A stretch of DNA of 64,000 nucleotides, taken from assembly GCA_947477745.1 (NCBI GenBank), contig CANJUF010000008.1, forward strand, positions 1-64,000, written 5' to 3'. The DNA is from Sphingomonadaceae bacterium (lineage in GTDB: Bacteria; Pseudomonadota; Alphaproteobacteria; Sphingomonadales; Sphingomonadaceae). Below are positions 35,626-46,006 of this stretch, piece by piece; within the stretch, counting starts at the first letter, position 1, and each line of letters begins with the position of its first letter. The notes under the pieces were generated by a model that saw only the letters and a program-made list of their open reading frames with translations, was not told the DNA's origin and made no database searches. Made by a program: the position numbers and the translations under genes.

Positions 35626-36906
35626 TCAGAAATACTCCCTGAAGGCCCGCCAAACCCTCGCGACGATGCCGGTCTGCCCGAAACGCGACACGCTCTGGCC
35701 CTTTGCGCCATAGGTGCGCACGTCGATGGGGTCGGCGTCGGCATAAAGGATCAGGCCCGCGAGCGTCGAGAAGCCAGGCTTGACGTGAGCGTCGGCGAGA
35801 CCGGCAAGATGCGGCGCGCGCCCGATCCGCACCGGCTTGGCGAGTGCGCCTTGCGCGAAATCGGCAAGCCCCACCAATTCAGCGCCTGCCCCGGTGAATA
35901 CCACCTGCTGCCCGCGCCTGTCGCCGAAACCGAGCGATTTCAGCGCCTTGTTCACGTCTTCCATGAGCCGTCCAAGCTGCCCGGTGATCACGCCAACCAG
36001 TTCGGCGCGCGGTATTCGGTTCTTGTCATCGGCATGGCGGGCAAGCGCGCCGCTGCCTTCCTCGCCCGGCGCGTCGATCGGGATCATTTCGCGGTGGTCC
36101 GCCGGGCTGGCGATGGCGGAACCGTTGACGCATTTCAGCCGCTCGGCCTGGAAGCGGCGAATACCGAAGGCCGAGGCGATCGCGTCGGTTATCGCGCCCG
36201 ATCCGGTCTGGATCGCAGCCAGACCCGTGATCATGCCATCGGCATAGACCGCGACATTGGTGACGTCGGCGCCGAATTCGACCAGGGCAACTCCCAGTTC
36301 GCGCTCTTCCTGCGAAAGACAGGCCAGCCCCGCCGCGACCGGCGAGCCGATCACGCCCTCGACCTCGAGGTACGCGTTCTGGACCGCCTCGGTCAGGTTG
36401 CGCAGCGGCGCGCCGTCGGCCAGCGTCACGTGGACGTCGACCGCGAGCCGCTCGGCGTGAAGGCCGACCGGGTCGGCCACCCCGTGAGCGCCGTCGAGCG
36501 TGTACTGCGCGGGCTGGGCGTGAAGCACCGCGCGACCGTCGGGCTGGATGGTCTCGCGCGCCGAGGCGAGCAACTGGTCGATATCCTCCTGCTCGATCCG
36601 CCGGCCGCCGATGTCGATCTCCACCCGGGAGATGGTGCTGGCGAGGCCCGCTCCCGAACAGCCGATCCACACGCGCGAGACCGAATGGTTCGCCATCCGC
36701 TCCGCCCGCTCGACCGCGTCGCGCACCGCATTGGTAGCTTCGCGCATGTCGGTGACATAGCCGCGCCGGATGCCCTGGCTGGCGCGGTGAGCCGAGCCGA
36801 GCACGATCATTTCGCCGGTCTCGCCAAGCCCCGCGACGATCGCGGAAATGCGGAACGAGCCAAGGTTAACCGCGCCGAACACGCGGGTGATGCGCGGGGC
36901 TGCCAT
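35626..36906 (-). CDS. ftsA: Cell division protein FtsA
   Basis: A 426-residue actin-like ATPase that anchors FtsZ to the membrane. The phosphate-1-like region at the N-terminus (VFGAVNLGSFRISAIVAG), the 1C subdomain (RRGYVTDMREAT) and the ATP-binding VVFTGAGAELVGL are visible. The C-terminal VARVWRAFREYF can form the membrane-targeting amphipathic helix. The ATG overlaps the ftsQ stop by 4 nt. Confidence 0.97.
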   Translation of the reverse strand: MAAPRITRVFGAVNLGSFRISAIVAGLGETGEMIVLGSAHRASQGIRRGYVTDMREATNAVRDAVERAERMANHSVSRVWIGCSGAGLASTISRVEIDIGGRRIEQEDIDQLLASARETIQPDGRAVLHAQPAQYTLDGAHGVADPVGLHAERLAVDVHVTLADGAPLRNLTEAVQNAYLEVEGVIGSPVAAGLACLSQEERELGVALVEFGADVTNVAVYADGMITGLAAIQTGSGAITDAIASAFGIRRFQAERLKCVNGSAIASPADHREMIPIDAPGEEGSGALARHADDKNRIPRAELVGVITGQLGRLMEDVNKALKSLGFGDRRGQQVVFTGAGAELVGLADFAQGALAKPVRIGRAPHLAGLADAHVKPGFSTLAGLILYADADPIDVRTYGAKGQSVSRFGQTGIVARVWRAFREYF

Positions 36907-37841
36907 CAGTGCGTCTCCTTCTGCTTGCTCGCGACTGCAGCCGCATTGATGTCTGCCGCCTCGGCGGCGCGGCCCGGCATGCGCAAATAGATGCGGTCAC
37001 GCGCGCGCATGTCGAAGGCGAGGATCTTGCCGCCGATCAGCCGGTTGGCGCCGTCGAGCCGCGCGAACGAGACCAGCGCGGCCGCGGCTTCCTTGCCGCC
37101 TTCGGGAAGCGCCAGCACCTGATCGGTCTTGAAAGTTAGGTTCCAGCGGCGGTTGCCGACCCATTCGGCCTCGCTGACCTGGGGGCGCACCGCCGGCGCC
37201 GCATCGAGCAGATGGGCAAGCTCCTTCATCTGCTTTCCGGCGCCCGGCCCCGAAACGATCAGCCTGCCCTTGGCGCGCTGCGGCGAGACCGGCTCCAGTT
37301 CGTGGCCATCGACATCGATCAGCACCAGCCGGTCGGCCTTGCGCAGCACCGCGTGCGGCTGGCGCTCGACGATGTCGATCACCAGGGTATCGGGAAGCTG
37401 GCGCGAGACACGCGCGTCCTTGACCCATGACAGCCCGAGCAGTTGCTCGCGCAGGCCGACCAGATCGACCATCGGCATCGCCCGGTCGCGCTCGGCCAGG
37501 GCGCGCTCGTAAACCTTGAGCTCGTTGAGGTTCTCCACCCCGCGCACGTCGACGCGGCGCACTTCGAAACCGGCGTCGGCGGCGACGCTGGCGAGCTGTT
37601 TAGCAGCCACGATCGGCAGGCCTGCCATCGAAGCGGCGATCCACGCCAGCGCGACCGCTCCGCCAAGGATCATCGCCATGAACAGGCGGTGCATCGTCTC
37701 CTCGCCGAACGGCAGCAGCGCCATCGCGGTGTCCACGGCAGAACCCGTCCGCGCCTTGGCCTGCCTCACCTTGCGCGCCTTGCCCTGCGATGCGGCGCTG
37801 CGCCGCGCGCTCTTGCTGTTGCGCTTGATCGTTGTGCTCAT
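36906..37841 (-). CDS. ftsQ: Cell division protein FtsQ
   Basis: A 311-residue bitopic divisome protein. A ~55-residue basic cytoplasmic tail (KRNSKSARRSAASQGKARK split in two blocks) precedes one membrane helix (about 55-75) and a POTRA domain (FEVRRVDVRGVENLN) with the FtsQ beta-domain. It links early and late division proteins. It overlaps ddl upstream (ATGA) and ftsA downstream. Confidence 0.95.
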   Translation of the reverse strand: MSTTIKRNSKSARRSAASQGKARKVRQAKARTGSAVDTAMALLPFGEETMHRLFMAMILGGAVALAWIAASMAGLPIVAAKQLASVAADAGFEVRRVDVRGVENLNELKVYERALAERDRAMPMVDLVGLREQLLGLSWVKDARVSRQLPDTLVIDIVERQPHAVLRKADRLVLIDVDGHELEPVSPQRAKGRLIVSGPGAGKQMKELAHLLDAAPAVRPQVSEAEWVGNRRWNLTFKTDQVLALPEGGKEAAAALVSFARLDGANRLIGGKILAFDMRARDRIYLRMPGRAAEAADINAAAVASKQKETH

Positions 37842-38788
37842 GTGCCCCCCCGAGCCTTCGCGTCCTCCAGAGCCTCGAGAATGATTGCTTCGACGAGGTC
37901 GGGATATTCCATGCCGCAGATCTTGGCCTGTTCGGGCACCAGGCTGAGCGGGGTCATGCCCGGCTGGGTGTTGACCTCGAGCAGGAACAGCCCCTCCAGC
38001 CCGCGCTCGTCGTCCCAGCGGAAGTCGGACCGGCTGGTGCCCCGGCAGCCGAGCAGGCGGTGCGCGCGCAGAGCCAGGTCCTTGCAGGCCTGGGTGATCT
38101 CGTCCGGCAGTTCGGCCGGGCAGACATGTTCGGTCATGCCGTCGGTATATTTCGCGTCGAAATCGTAGAAACCGCTCTTGGGCTTGAGTTCGGTGACCAT
38201 CAGCGCCTTGTCGGCCAGAACCGCGCAGGTCAGCTCCTTGCCGCGAATGAACGGCTCGGCCAGCAGGCTGTCGAACTGCTGCCACGGGCCGGTGACGTCG
38301 CGCCGGATCGGGTTGCCGTAATTGCTGGTGTCGGTGACGATGGCGACGCCTACCGAAGAACCTTCGTTGACCGGCTTGAGCACATAAGGCCGCGCCAGCG
38401 GATCGCGCTCGTAAAGGTCGGTGCTGGCGACGATGCGCCCGCCGGGCATGGGAATGCCTTGCGGCACCAGCGCCTGCTTGGTCAGCTCCTTGTCGATGGC
38501 GATGACCGAGGTGGCCATGCCCGAATGGGTGTAGGTGAGGCCCATCAGGTCCATCATGCCCTGCACCGTGCCGTCTTCGCCGGGGCAGCCATGCAGTGCA
38601 TTGAACACAATGTCGGGACGCGCTTCGGCAAGCCGCAACGCAACCTCGCGGTCCATGTCGATGCGGGTAACGTGATGGCCCTTGCTTTCGAGCGCCTTGG
38701 CGACGCCCTCGCCGCTCATCAGCGAGACGGGCCGCTCGTTCGACCAGCCGCCCATCAGCACCGCGACATGAAGTTTTCCGAGGCTCAT
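37838..38788 (-). CDS. ddl: D-alanine--D-alanine ligase
   Basis: A 316-residue ATP-grasp ligase that joins two D-Ala for the peptidoglycan precursor. HVAVLMGGWSNERPVSL (N-terminal), NALHGCPGEDGTVQGMMD and LEVNTQPGMTPLSLVPEQA are family signatures. It is the DdlB-type copy of the cluster. The ATG at 38788 overlaps the murB stop; its stop overlaps the ftsQ start. Confidence 0.97.
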   Translation of the reverse strand: MSLGKLHVAVLMGGWSNERPVSLMSGEGVAKALESKGHHVTRIDMDREVALRLAEARPDIVFNALHGCPGEDGTVQGMMDLMGLTYTHSGMATSVIAIDKELTKQALVPQGIPMPGGRIVASTDLYERDPLARPYVLKPVNEGSSVGVAIVTDTSNYGNPIRRDVTGPWQQFDSLLAEPFIRGKELTCAVLADKALMVTELKPKSGFYDFDAKYTDGMTEHVCPAELPDEITQACKDLALRAHRLLGCRGTSRSDFRWDDERGLEGLFLLEVNTQPGMTPLSLVPEQAKICGMEYPDLVEAIILEALEDAKARGGT

Positions 38789-39753
38789 TTGCGCCCTACC
38801 CTTTGAATTTCCCATTCGAGTTCCACGCCCGAATTGTCCTTTACCCGCCGCCGCACTTCTTCTCCCAGCGCCTCTATGTCGGCGCTGCTGGCCGTGCCGG
38901 TGTTGATGAGGAAATTGGTGTGCTTCTCGCTCACCTGCGCGGCGCCCAGCGTGAGACCGCGACAGCCCGCGCGGTCCACCAGTTCCCACGCCTTCTCACC
39001 CGGCGGGTTCTTGAAGGTGCTGCCGCCGGTCTTGGTGCGCAGCGGCTGCGACGCCTCCCGGCTCGCGGAAATGCGGTCCATCTCGGCCTGGATGGCATCG
39101 GGATCGCCGGGATGGCCCTTGAAACGAGCGGCGACGACAATCGCGCCGTCCGGCAGGTTGGAATGGCGATAGGTGTAGTGAAGGTCGGCGACTGGCATGG
39201 TCACCAGATCGCCACCCCGCAGCACCACGTCGCAATCGACGAGAACGTCCTTGACCTCGCTGCCATAAGCGCCGCCGTTCATCCGCACGAAGCCGCCGAC
39301 GGTGCCGGGGATCGAGCGCAGGAATTCGAAGCCGGCAATTGCATGATCGCGTGCCATGCTTGAGACAAGAATACCCGAGGCGCCGCCGCCGCAATCGAGC
39401 ACGTCGTCGATACCAAAGGCACCCTTGGCGACCGTAACCACCCAGGCGAAAGCTTTGCCCAGCCGCACGACCACGCCGGGCACGCCGCCTTCGCGCACGA
39501 TTAGGTTGCTGCCCAGCCCCAGCGCCATGACCGGGACCGAAGGATCAAGTTCGCGAAGGAAGGCCTGCAGGTCGGCAATGTCCTTGGGCTCGAACAGCCA
39601 CTGCGCCGCGCCGCCTGCCTTGAACCAAACCAACGGGGCCAGCGGTGCGTTGGCCGTGAGTTTGCCCCTGACCCCGCTCATCTCGAGCGACGTCGAGGGA
39701 TGCTGTTCATGCGTGTCTCGACTGTGCTCGACACGAGCGGAGGGCTTAATCAC
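38785..39753 (-). CDS. murB: UDP-N-acetylenolpyruvoylglucosamine reductase
   Basis: MurB reduces the enolpyruvyl group to give UDP-MurNAc, using FAD and NADPH. Family motifs are [28 protein letters not shown] and the C-terminal active-site region [12 protein letters not shown]. The type lacks the E. coli loop. The start is taken as the GTG at 39753: it forms a GTGA overlap with the murC stop and has GAGGGGG six bases upstream. That choice gives 322 aa, with the first ~24 residues encoded by repeat-like DNA. The ATG at 39681 (MSGVRGKLT) matches the usual family N-terminus but lacks a ribosome-binding site. Both remain possible. Confidence 0.95.
   Translation of the reverse strand: MIKPSARVEHSRDTHEQHPSTSLEMSGVRGKLTANAPLAPLVWFKAGGAAQWLFEPKDIADLQAFLRELDPSVPVMALGLGSNLIVREGGVPGVVVRLGKAFAWVVTVAKGAFGIDDVLDCGGGASGILVSSMARDHAIAGFEFLRSIPGTVGGFVRMNGGAYGSEVKDVLVDCDVVLRGGDLVTMPVADLHYTYRHSNLPDGAIVVAARFKGHPGDPDAIQAEMDRISASREASQPLRTKTGGSTFKNPPGEKAWELVDRAGCRGLTLGAAQVSEKHTNFLINTGTASSADIEALGEEVRRRVKDNSGVELEWEIQRVGRK
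39682..39745. repeat. Sphingomonad-type repeat in the 5' end of murB
   Basis: The segment contains CTCGAGCGACGTCGAGGGA and GTGTCTCGACTGTGCTCGACAC, both partly palindromic and built from TCGA-rich units like dispersed intergenic repeats of this group. It lies between the murC stop and the family-typical murB start and is open in the murB frame. Confidence 0.55.
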
Positions 39754-41159
39754 GGCGTCCCCCTCGCCTGGATCGCGCCCGCAAGGCCCGCCGCCCATTT
39801 GGTGATGTCGCCCGCACCGAGGCACACTACGAGGTCGCCCGGCTGGATCACCGGCGCGAGCGCCTCGGCCAGTGCCTCCGGCCCGGCGATGGTCTGCGCG
39901 GCGCGGTGCCCGCGCGCTTTCAGCCCTGTCACCAGCGCATCGGCGTCGGTGCCCTCGATCGGGTCCTCTCCGGCGGCATAGACCGGTGCGACATAGACCA
40001 TGTCGGCATCGTTGAAGGCGGTCTGGAAGTCGTCCATCAGGTCGCGCAGCCGGGTGTAACGGTGCGGCTGAGCGACAGCGATGACGCGGCCGGTGCCGCC
40101 CTCGCGCGCAGCCGAAAGCACCGCCCTGATCTCGACCGGATGGTGAGCATAGTCGTCGATCACCAGCGCGCCTGCCACTTCGCCGACCTTGGTAAAGCGC
40201 CGCTTGACCCCGCCGAAATGGGCAAAGCCCGAACGGATCACCTCGTCGGGGCATCCCATCTCGACCGAGACGGCGACCGCGGCGAGCGCATTCTGCACAT
40301 TGTGTCGTCCCGGCATCGGCAGCTCGATCCCCTCGATCCGCCGCGTGGTGCCGTCGCGTTCGCGGATCACCGCATCGAAGCGGTTGCCACCGGGATGGGG
40401 CGTGACATGTTCGCCGCGCACATCGGCCTGCGCCGAAAAGCCGTAGGTGATCACCCGCCGGTCGCGCACCTGAGAGATCACGTTCTGCACTTCGGGATGA
40501 TCGAGGCACAGCACCGCCGCGCCGTAAAACGGCACGTTCTCGATAAATTCGACGAAGGCCTTTTTCACCCCGTCGAAATCGCCGTAATGATCGAGGTGTT
40601 CGGGATCGATATTGGTGACAACCGCGATGGTGCCGTCGAGGCGCAGGAAGCTGCCGTCGCTCTCGTCGGCTTCGACCACCATCCAGTCGCTCGCGCCGAG
40701 CCGCGCGTTCGAGCCATAGGAATTGATGATGCCGCCGTTGATGACGGTGGGATCGACGCCGCCAGCGTCGAGCAGGCAGGCGATCATCGACGTTGTAGTG
40801 GTCTTGCCGTGAGTGCCCGCCACCGCAACGGTGTTCTTCAGCCGCATCAACTCGGCCAGCATTTCGGCACGGCGCACCACCGGAATACGATGTTCTAGCG
40901 CGGCGGCAACCTCTGGATTGGTGCGGCGGACGGCGGTCGAGGTAACGACCACGGCGACGCCCGCGACATTCTCGGCGGCATGGCCAATCGTCACGGAAAT
41001 GCCGCGATCGCGCAGCCCTTCGATGACATAACCCTCGGCGATGTCGGAGCCCTGCACCGTATAGCCCAGGTTGTGCATCACCTCGGCAATGCCCGACATG
41101 CCGATCCCGCCAATGCCGACGAAATGGATCGTGCCGATGTCGGTGCCGACGCCTTTCAT
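39750..41159 (-). CDS. murC: UDP-N-acetylmuramate--L-alanine ligase
   Basis: A 469-residue Mur ligase that adds L-Ala to UDP-MurNAc. [19 protein letters not shown] (UDP-binding), [13 protein letters not shown] (P-loop) and DYAHHPVEI are visible. It overlaps murG (ATGA) upstream and murB (GTGA) downstream. Confidence 0.97.
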   Translation of the reverse strand: MKGVGTDIGTIHFVGIGGIGMSGIAEVMHNLGYTVQGSDIAEGYVIEGLRDRGISVTIGHAAENVAGVAVVVTSTAVRRTNPEVAAALEHRIPVVRRAEMLAELMRLKNTVAVAGTHGKTTTTSMIACLLDAGGVDPTVINGGIINSYGSNARLGASDWMVVEADESDGSFLRLDGTIAVVTNIDPEHLDHYGDFDGVKKAFVEFIENVPFYGAAVLCLDHPEVQNVISQVRDRRVITYGFSAQADVRGEHVTPHPGGNRFDAVIRERDGTTRRIEGIELPMPGRHNVQNALAAVAVSVEMGCPDEVIRSGFAHFGGVKRRFTKVGEVAGALVIDDYAHHPVEIRAVLSAAREGGTGRVIAVAQPHRYTRLRDLMDDFQTAFNDADMVYVAPVYAAGEDPIEGTDADALVTGLKARGHRAAQTIAGPEALAEALAPVIQPGDLVVCLGAGDITKWAAGLAGAIQARGTP

Positions 41160-42340
41160 CGGGCCGCGTCCTTGGCGAAGGCTTCGCCGCCGATGGCGCG
41201 GGCTTCGCCGCCGCCCATGCGGATCACGTCCATCAGCGGCGATGCGCCGAAGCTTTCGACCAGGTCGGCAAGATCGGACGCCGCATTGGGATAGCCGCAG
41301 TTCCATGCCGCGTGCGCTGCATTACCAAGCGTTTCGGGATGCAGCGCCATGGCCTGGATCTGCTTGGCAAGTTCGGCAGCGGTAAACTTGTCCTGCCGGA
41401 TCGCACGCGCACCGCCCGCCGCGACGACGTCGCGGACGTTTGCCGCCTGATGATCGTCGGTGGCAATCGGCAGCGGGACGAGGATCGCCGGGCGGCCCAC
41501 GGCGGTGAGTTCGGCAATGGTCGAGGCTCCGGCGCGGCCGATGAACAGGTGCGTGTCGGCCAGACGGCTGGCCATGTCCTCGAAATAGGTGGCGAGCTCG
41601 GCTGGAATCTCGTGGTCGGCATAACGCTTGCGCACTGCATCGATATCCTCGGGGCGGCATTGCTGCGTCACCTGCAGGCGCGAGCGCAAGGCGAGCGGCA
41701 ACATGGCCAGCCCGTCGGGCACCACCTCGGAAAGCACCCGCGCGCCCTGGCTGCCGCCGGTGACAAGGATGCGGAACGGTGCCTCGCGGGTGAAGGTGGG
41801 GAACGGCTTGTCGCGCAGTGCCAATACTTCGGCACGCACCGGATTGCCGACCAGATGGACCTTGCCCGCGTGCTTTTCAGGCAGACGCTCGACCCGCGAA
41901 AAGGCGGTGGCAATCGCATTTACGCGCCGCGCAAGCCTGCGGTTGACCCGGCCCACGACGGCGTTCTGTTCGTGGATGATCGTTGGCAGCCCGGCCTTGG
42001 TGGCAGCGAGCAGCGCGGGAAAGGCAGGATAGCCGCCGAAGCCGACCACCGCGCTTGGCTCGAAGCTCTCGAACAGGCGCAAGGCCATGGCGCGGCCTTC
42101 CCAGATCGCGCGCAGGCCGCCCAGCCAGCTCATCGGGTTGAGGCCCTGCAGCCGTCCGGCGGGCAGCACATGTGCGGTAAGCGTCTCGGGCTTTCCCGGG
42201 ATCGCCGCGCCGCGCTCGTCGGTGATCAGCGCGACATGATGCCCGCGCTGCTCAAGCTCGACCGCCAGCGCGAAGGCGGGGATGAGGTGCCCGCCGGTGC
42301 CCCCTGCGGCAAGCACGTAATGGCGGCTGACAGTGCTCAT
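41156..42340 (-). CDS. murG: UDP-GlcNAc--lipid I GlcNAc transferase
   Basis: A 394-residue GT28 glycosyltransferase that makes lipid II on the inner face of the membrane. [15 protein letters not shown] and [16 protein letters not shown] are the two glycine-rich loops, and [12 protein letters not shown] is the donor-binding motif. The ATG at 42340 overlaps the ftsW stop; an open frame upstream lies inside ftsW. Confidence 0.97.
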   Translation of the reverse strand: MSTVSRHYVLAAGGTGGHLIPAFALAVELEQRGHHVALITDERGAAIPGKPETLTAHVLPAGRLQGLNPMSWLGGLRAIWEGRAMALRLFESFEPSAVVGFGGYPAFPALLAATKAGLPTIIHEQNAVVGRVNRRLARRVNAIATAFSRVERLPEKHAGKVHLVGNPVRAEVLALRDKPFPTFTREAPFRILVTGGSQGARVLSEVVPDGLAMLPLALRSRLQVTQQCRPEDIDAVRKRYADHEIPAELATYFEDMASRLADTHLFIGRAGASTIAELTAVGRPAILVPLPIATDDHQAANVRDVVAAGGARAIRQDKFTAAELAKQIQAMALHPETLGNAAHAAWNCGYPNAASDLADLVESFGASPLMDVIRMGGGEARAIGGEAFAKDAAR

Positions 42341-43557
42341 CGCCGGTCTCCTGCGGAAGCGAAGCGATGACCATCGCCCGAAAGGAACGGGTTCCTGCGC
42401 GTGATCGCCAGCAGCAGTCCGACGCACAGGCACTGGGCGATGGTCGACGAGCCGCCGTAGCTGACAAAGGGCAGCGTCATGCCCTTGGAGGGAAACAGCT
42501 GGAGATTGACCAAAACGTTGATGAAGGCCTGTCCGCCAAGCTGGCACAGCAGGCCCGCGCCCGCGAGCACGGTGAACAGGTCTTCCTCGTCGAGCAGGCG
42601 GACCAGCCCGCGCACCAGGATCGCGAAGAAGATCACCACGATTGCCGCGCATGCCATCAGGCCGAACTCCTCGCCGATCACCGAGAAGATATAGTCGGTA
42701 TGCGCCTCGGGCAGAGAGAACTTGCGATTGCCCAGCCAGAAGCCGGTGCCGGTGAACCCTCCGTTGAGCAGCGTGCGCTGCGCGAGATCGACCTGATCGA
42801 AAGCGGTGCCGCCGCCAAGGAAAGCGTCGATGCGGTGGCGCGCGTTGTCATAAAGCAGGTAGGTCGCCGCCACGGCGAAAGCGCCGAACCCGCCGATCAG
42901 CGCGACCCGCCTGAACGAGATGCCCGACAGCAGGATCAGCACGAACCAGGTGCCGCCGAACAGGATGGTCGAGCCGAAATCGGGTTGCAGCATCAGCAGC
43001 AAGGCAACCAGGCCCATCAGAACCACGCTGAGCTCGATTACCGGCATTTCGGGATCGCGCGCGCGCCATGAAAGGATCCAGGCCAGCACGATGGGATAGC
43101 CGGCCTTGAGCAGTTCGGCCGGCTGGATCGAGACACCCAGCTTGATCCACCGCCGCGCGCCGTTCACCTCGGCTCCGACCACCGGCACCAGCAACAGCAT
43201 GACAATTGCAACCGCCGCGATCACGATCCCCGCGCGCCGGGCAGTGTTCTTGGCAAGGTGCGAGGCGGTGAACATCACCGCCAGTCCGAGAATTTGCCAG
43301 CGCGCGTTGAGCAGGAAAAAGTGCAGATCGCCGAGGTGATCCTTGGCCGTCGAAAGGCGGCGCGCGCTCGCCGGCGATGCCGCCGCCACGGCTGCCGCGC
43401 CGATCGCCATCAGGATCAGCACCATGAACAGCAGCGGGCGGTCGATCTCGCGCCACCAGATCGCCAGGTCGCTGCGCCGGTTGCGGCGGTAACGCTCGGC
43501 GGCCTGACCGGCGGGAAGCGGCAGATCGGGCGCTGCGGTTCCGCGTGTCGGCATCAT
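42337..43557 (-). CDS. ftsW: Lipid II polymerase/flippase-type division protein FtsW
   Basis: A 406-residue SEDS-family membrane protein with about ten hydrophobic segments that works with FtsI to polymerise septal peptidoglycan. GARRWIKLGVSIQPAELLK, GFTGTGFWLGNRK and LPFVSYGGSS are SEDS hallmarks. The ~45-residue cytoplasmic N-terminus is polar. The ATG at 43557 overlaps the murD stop; a second ATG follows directly. Confidence 0.96.
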   Translation of the reverse strand: MMPTRGTAAPDLPLPAGQAAERYRRNRRSDLAIWWREIDRPLLFMVLILMAIGAAAVAAASPASARRLSTAKDHLGDLHFFLLNARWQILGLAVMFTASHLAKNTARRAGIVIAAVAIVMLLLVPVVGAEVNGARRWIKLGVSIQPAELLKAGYPIVLAWILSWRARDPEMPVIELSVVLMGLVALLLMLQPDFGSTILFGGTWFVLILLSGISFRRVALIGGFGAFAVAATYLLYDNARHRIDAFLGGGTAFDQVDLAQRTLLNGGFTGTGFWLGNRKFSLPEAHTDYIFSVIGEEFGLMACAAIVVIFFAILVRGLVRLLDEEDLFTVLAGAGLLCQLGGQAFINVLVNLQLFPSKGMTLPFVSYGGSSTIAQCLCVGLLLAITRRNPFLSGDGHRFASAGDRR

Positions 43558-44909
43558 CCGGCCTCCTCGTCGCTGGTCTGTTCTTCGAGCAGCGCCTCGA
43601 CGATCTGGCGGAACTGATCGCCGCGCGCCTCGAAATCGCGAAACTGGTCGAAGCTCGCGCAGGCGGGCGAAAGCATCACCACGTCGCCGCTGCGCGCCGC
43701 CGCCATCGCCTCGCGCACCGCCTCGGCCATCATCTCGCTGCGATTGACGCTGGTATAGGGCGCGAGGATCTCGGCAAACAGGGGCCCCGCATCGCCGATG
43801 GTATAGGCGGCGGCCACATTGCCGAAAAAGGGCTTGCACTCGTCAAGGTTGTCACCCTTGGGCAGGCCGCCGAGGATCCAGTGGATGCGCGGTTTTGTGC
43901 CAGAAGGACCAAGACTCGGCGGAAAGGCAGCGAGCGCCGGGGCGGCCGACGCCGGATTGGTCGCCTTGCTGTCGTTGATAAACAGCACCCCGCCTGCCTC
44001 GGCAACCCGCTCCATGCGGTGCGGCAGGCCGCGAAAGGTGGGAAGCGCGCGCTCCCACTGCGATGCTGTCAGGCCGAGCGACGAGGCAATCGCCACCGAC
44101 ACCGCCGCGTTCTGGAGGTTGTGCGGTCCCTGGAGCGACGGCCAGCCCGGCTGCAGGTGAGCAAGGTCTGCGCCGTCCGCCACCACGCAGGCCTTGAGAT
44201 CGCTGCGCTGCAACTGGCCATGCGCGATTCCGGCGGTCTCGTCGTCGCCCGTGCCGAACACGGCGACATGGCCGGGGCCGAGCATGTCGAAGAGCCGGGC
44301 TTTCGAGGCGGCATAGGCTTCGAATGTGCCATAGCGATCGAGGTGATCGGGAGTGATGTTGAGCAGCGCCGCGACATCGCAATCGAGCGACTGGGTCAGG
44401 TCGATCTGGTAGCTCGACAGTTCGAGCACATAGACGCCGCCCGGCCCCAGCGGCTTTTGCGACAGGATCGGCACGCCGATATTGCCGCCCACGCTCACCG
44501 GTACGGCGGCGCTGCGCAGCAGGTGCGCGACTAGCGAGGTTGTGGTCGACTTGCCGTTGGTGCCGGTTATGCCGACCACGCGGTGTGCGGGAAGGTCGGC
44601 GCGCGCGCGGGCGAACAGTTCGATATCGCCGATCACCGGAACGCCTGCCTTCGCCGCTGCTTCGGCGATCGGATGGCTGTTGAGCGGCACGCCGGGAGAG
44701 ACCACCACCGCCTCGTAACCGGTGATGTCCGCGCTTACCGGATCGGCCAGTTCGACACGTCCCTCGACAGCTTCGCGCGGCTCGTTGCGGTTGTCCCAGG
44801 CCATCACATGGGCGCCGCTCGCCAGCAGCGATTCCACGGCGGAAAGCCCGGAACGGGCAAGGCCCAGAACCGCATATCGCTTTCCCGCAAAGGCCTGGCT
44901 GGTGATCAT
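43554..44909 (-). CDS. murD: UDP-N-acetylmuramoyl-L-alanine--D-glutamate ligase
   Basis: A 451-residue Mur ligase adding D-Glu. GLARSGLSAVESLLASG (nucleotide fold), GITGTNGKSTTTSL (P-loop), LSSYQID and INDSKATNP are present. The frame stays open far upstream through mraY and murF on the same strand, but that is a different frame from those genes. The ATG at 44909 lies 11 nt after the mraY stop. Confidence 0.96.
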   Translation of the reverse strand: MITSQAFAGKRYAVLGLARSGLSAVESLLASGAHVMAWDNRNEPREAVEGRVELADPVSADITGYEAVVVSPGVPLNSHPIAEAAAKAGVPVIGDIELFARARADLPAHRVVGITGTNGKSTTTSLVAHLLRSAAVPVSVGGNIGVPILSQKPLGPGGVYVLELSSYQIDLTQSLDCDVAALLNITPDHLDRYGTFEAYAASKARLFDMLGPGHVAVFGTGDDETAGIAHGQLQRSDLKACVVADGADLAHLQPGWPSLQGPHNLQNAAVSVAIASSLGLTASQWERALPTFRGLPHRMERVAEAGGVLFINDSKATNPASAAPALAAFPPSLGPSGTKPRIHWILGGLPKGDNLDECKPFFGNVAAAYTIGDAGPLFAEILAPYTSVNRSEMMAEAVREAMAAARSGDVVMLSPACASFDQFRDFEARGDQFRQIVEALLEEQTSDEEAG

Positions 44910-44920
44910 CGCCGCCCGCG

Positions 44921-45991
44921 CTACCTCAATTTCAGCGTGGAGAGGCCGACCACCGCCAGGATGATCGACACGATCCAGAAGCGCACGACGACGGTCGTCT
45001 CGGGCCAGCCAAGCTGCTCGAAATGGTGATGGATCGGGGCCATGCGGAACACCCGCTTGCCGGTGCGCTTGAACACGAAAACCTGGATAATGACCGATGC
45101 GGTCTCCACCACGAACAGCCCGCCGATGACCAGCAGCACGATCTCGTGGTTGGTCGCCACGGCAATCGCGCCCAGCGCGCCGCCCAGCGCCAGGCTGCCG
45201 GTATCGCCCATGAATACTGCCGCCGGGGGCGCGTTGAACCACAGGAACGCGAGCCCCGCCCCCATGATCGCAGCGCACAGGATGGCAAGCTCGCCAACTT
45301 GCGGCACATGCGGAATGCCGAGATAAGAGGCAAAGTCGACGCGTCCGGCCAGATAGGCGATCAGGGCCAGCGCGCCGGCGGCGACAACCACGGGCATGGT
45401 CGCAAGGCCGTCGAGCCCGTCGGTGAGGTTCACCGCGTTGCCGAAGCCGACAATGAAGGTCGCGGCAAACACATAGTAAAACGGCCCAAGCGGAATCGCC
45501 CGGTCGGAAACAAAGGGCACATAGAGGTTGGTGTTGGCGTGGTTGACGATCACCCAGGTCGCCGCGCCGGCAATGGCGAATTCGAACAGCAGGCGAACCC
45601 TGCCCGACAGCCCCTTGTGGCTGCGCTTGGTGACCTTGTCGAAATCGTCCATGAACCCGATCATGCCGAAACCGATGGTGACGCCCATGCACGCCCAGAC
45701 GAACGGGCTGGCATAGTTCATCCACAGCAGCATCGAGACGAGCAGCGAAGTCAGGATCATCAGCCCGCCCATTGTCGGCGTGCCGCGCTTGGCGAAATGC
45801 GATTGGGGGCCATCCTCGCGGATCGGCTGACCCTTGCCCTGCCGCACGCGCAGCATCGAGATGAACCGCGGCCCGATGATAAGGCCGATGACGAGTGCAG
45901 TCATCAGCGCGGCGCCGGCGCGGAAGGTCTGATATCGCACAAGGTTGGCTACGCCTTCGAAATCCAGCCACTGGGCGATCAGGTATAGCAT
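44921..45991 (-). CDS. mraY: Phospho-N-acetylmuramoyl-pentapeptide-transferase
   Basis: A 356-residue ten-helix membrane enzyme that attaches phospho-MurNAc-pentapeptide to undecaprenyl phosphate, making lipid I. Acidic motifs GFMDDFDK and [13 protein letters not shown] and the APIHHHFE histidine motif are conserved. It follows murF by 15 nt. Confidence 0.97.
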   Translation of the reverse strand: MLYLIAQWLDFEGVANLVRYQTFRAGAALMTALVIGLIIGPRFISMLRVRQGKGQPIREDGPQSHFAKRGTPTMGGLMILTSLLVSMLLWMNYASPFVWACMGVTIGFGMIGFMDDFDKVTKRSHKGLSGRVRLLFEFAIAGAATWVIVNHANTNLYVPFVSDRAIPLGPFYYVFAATFIVGFGNAVNLTDGLDGLATMPVVVAAGALALIAYLAGRVDFASYLGIPHVPQVGELAILCAAIMGAGLAFLWFNAPPAAVFMGDTGSLALGGALGAIAVATNHEIVLLVIGGLFVVETASVIIQVFVFKRTGKRVFRMAPIHHHFEQLGWPETTVVVRFWIVSIILAVVGLSTLKLR

Positions 45992-46006
45992 ACAGCTTCG
46001 AAAGCC

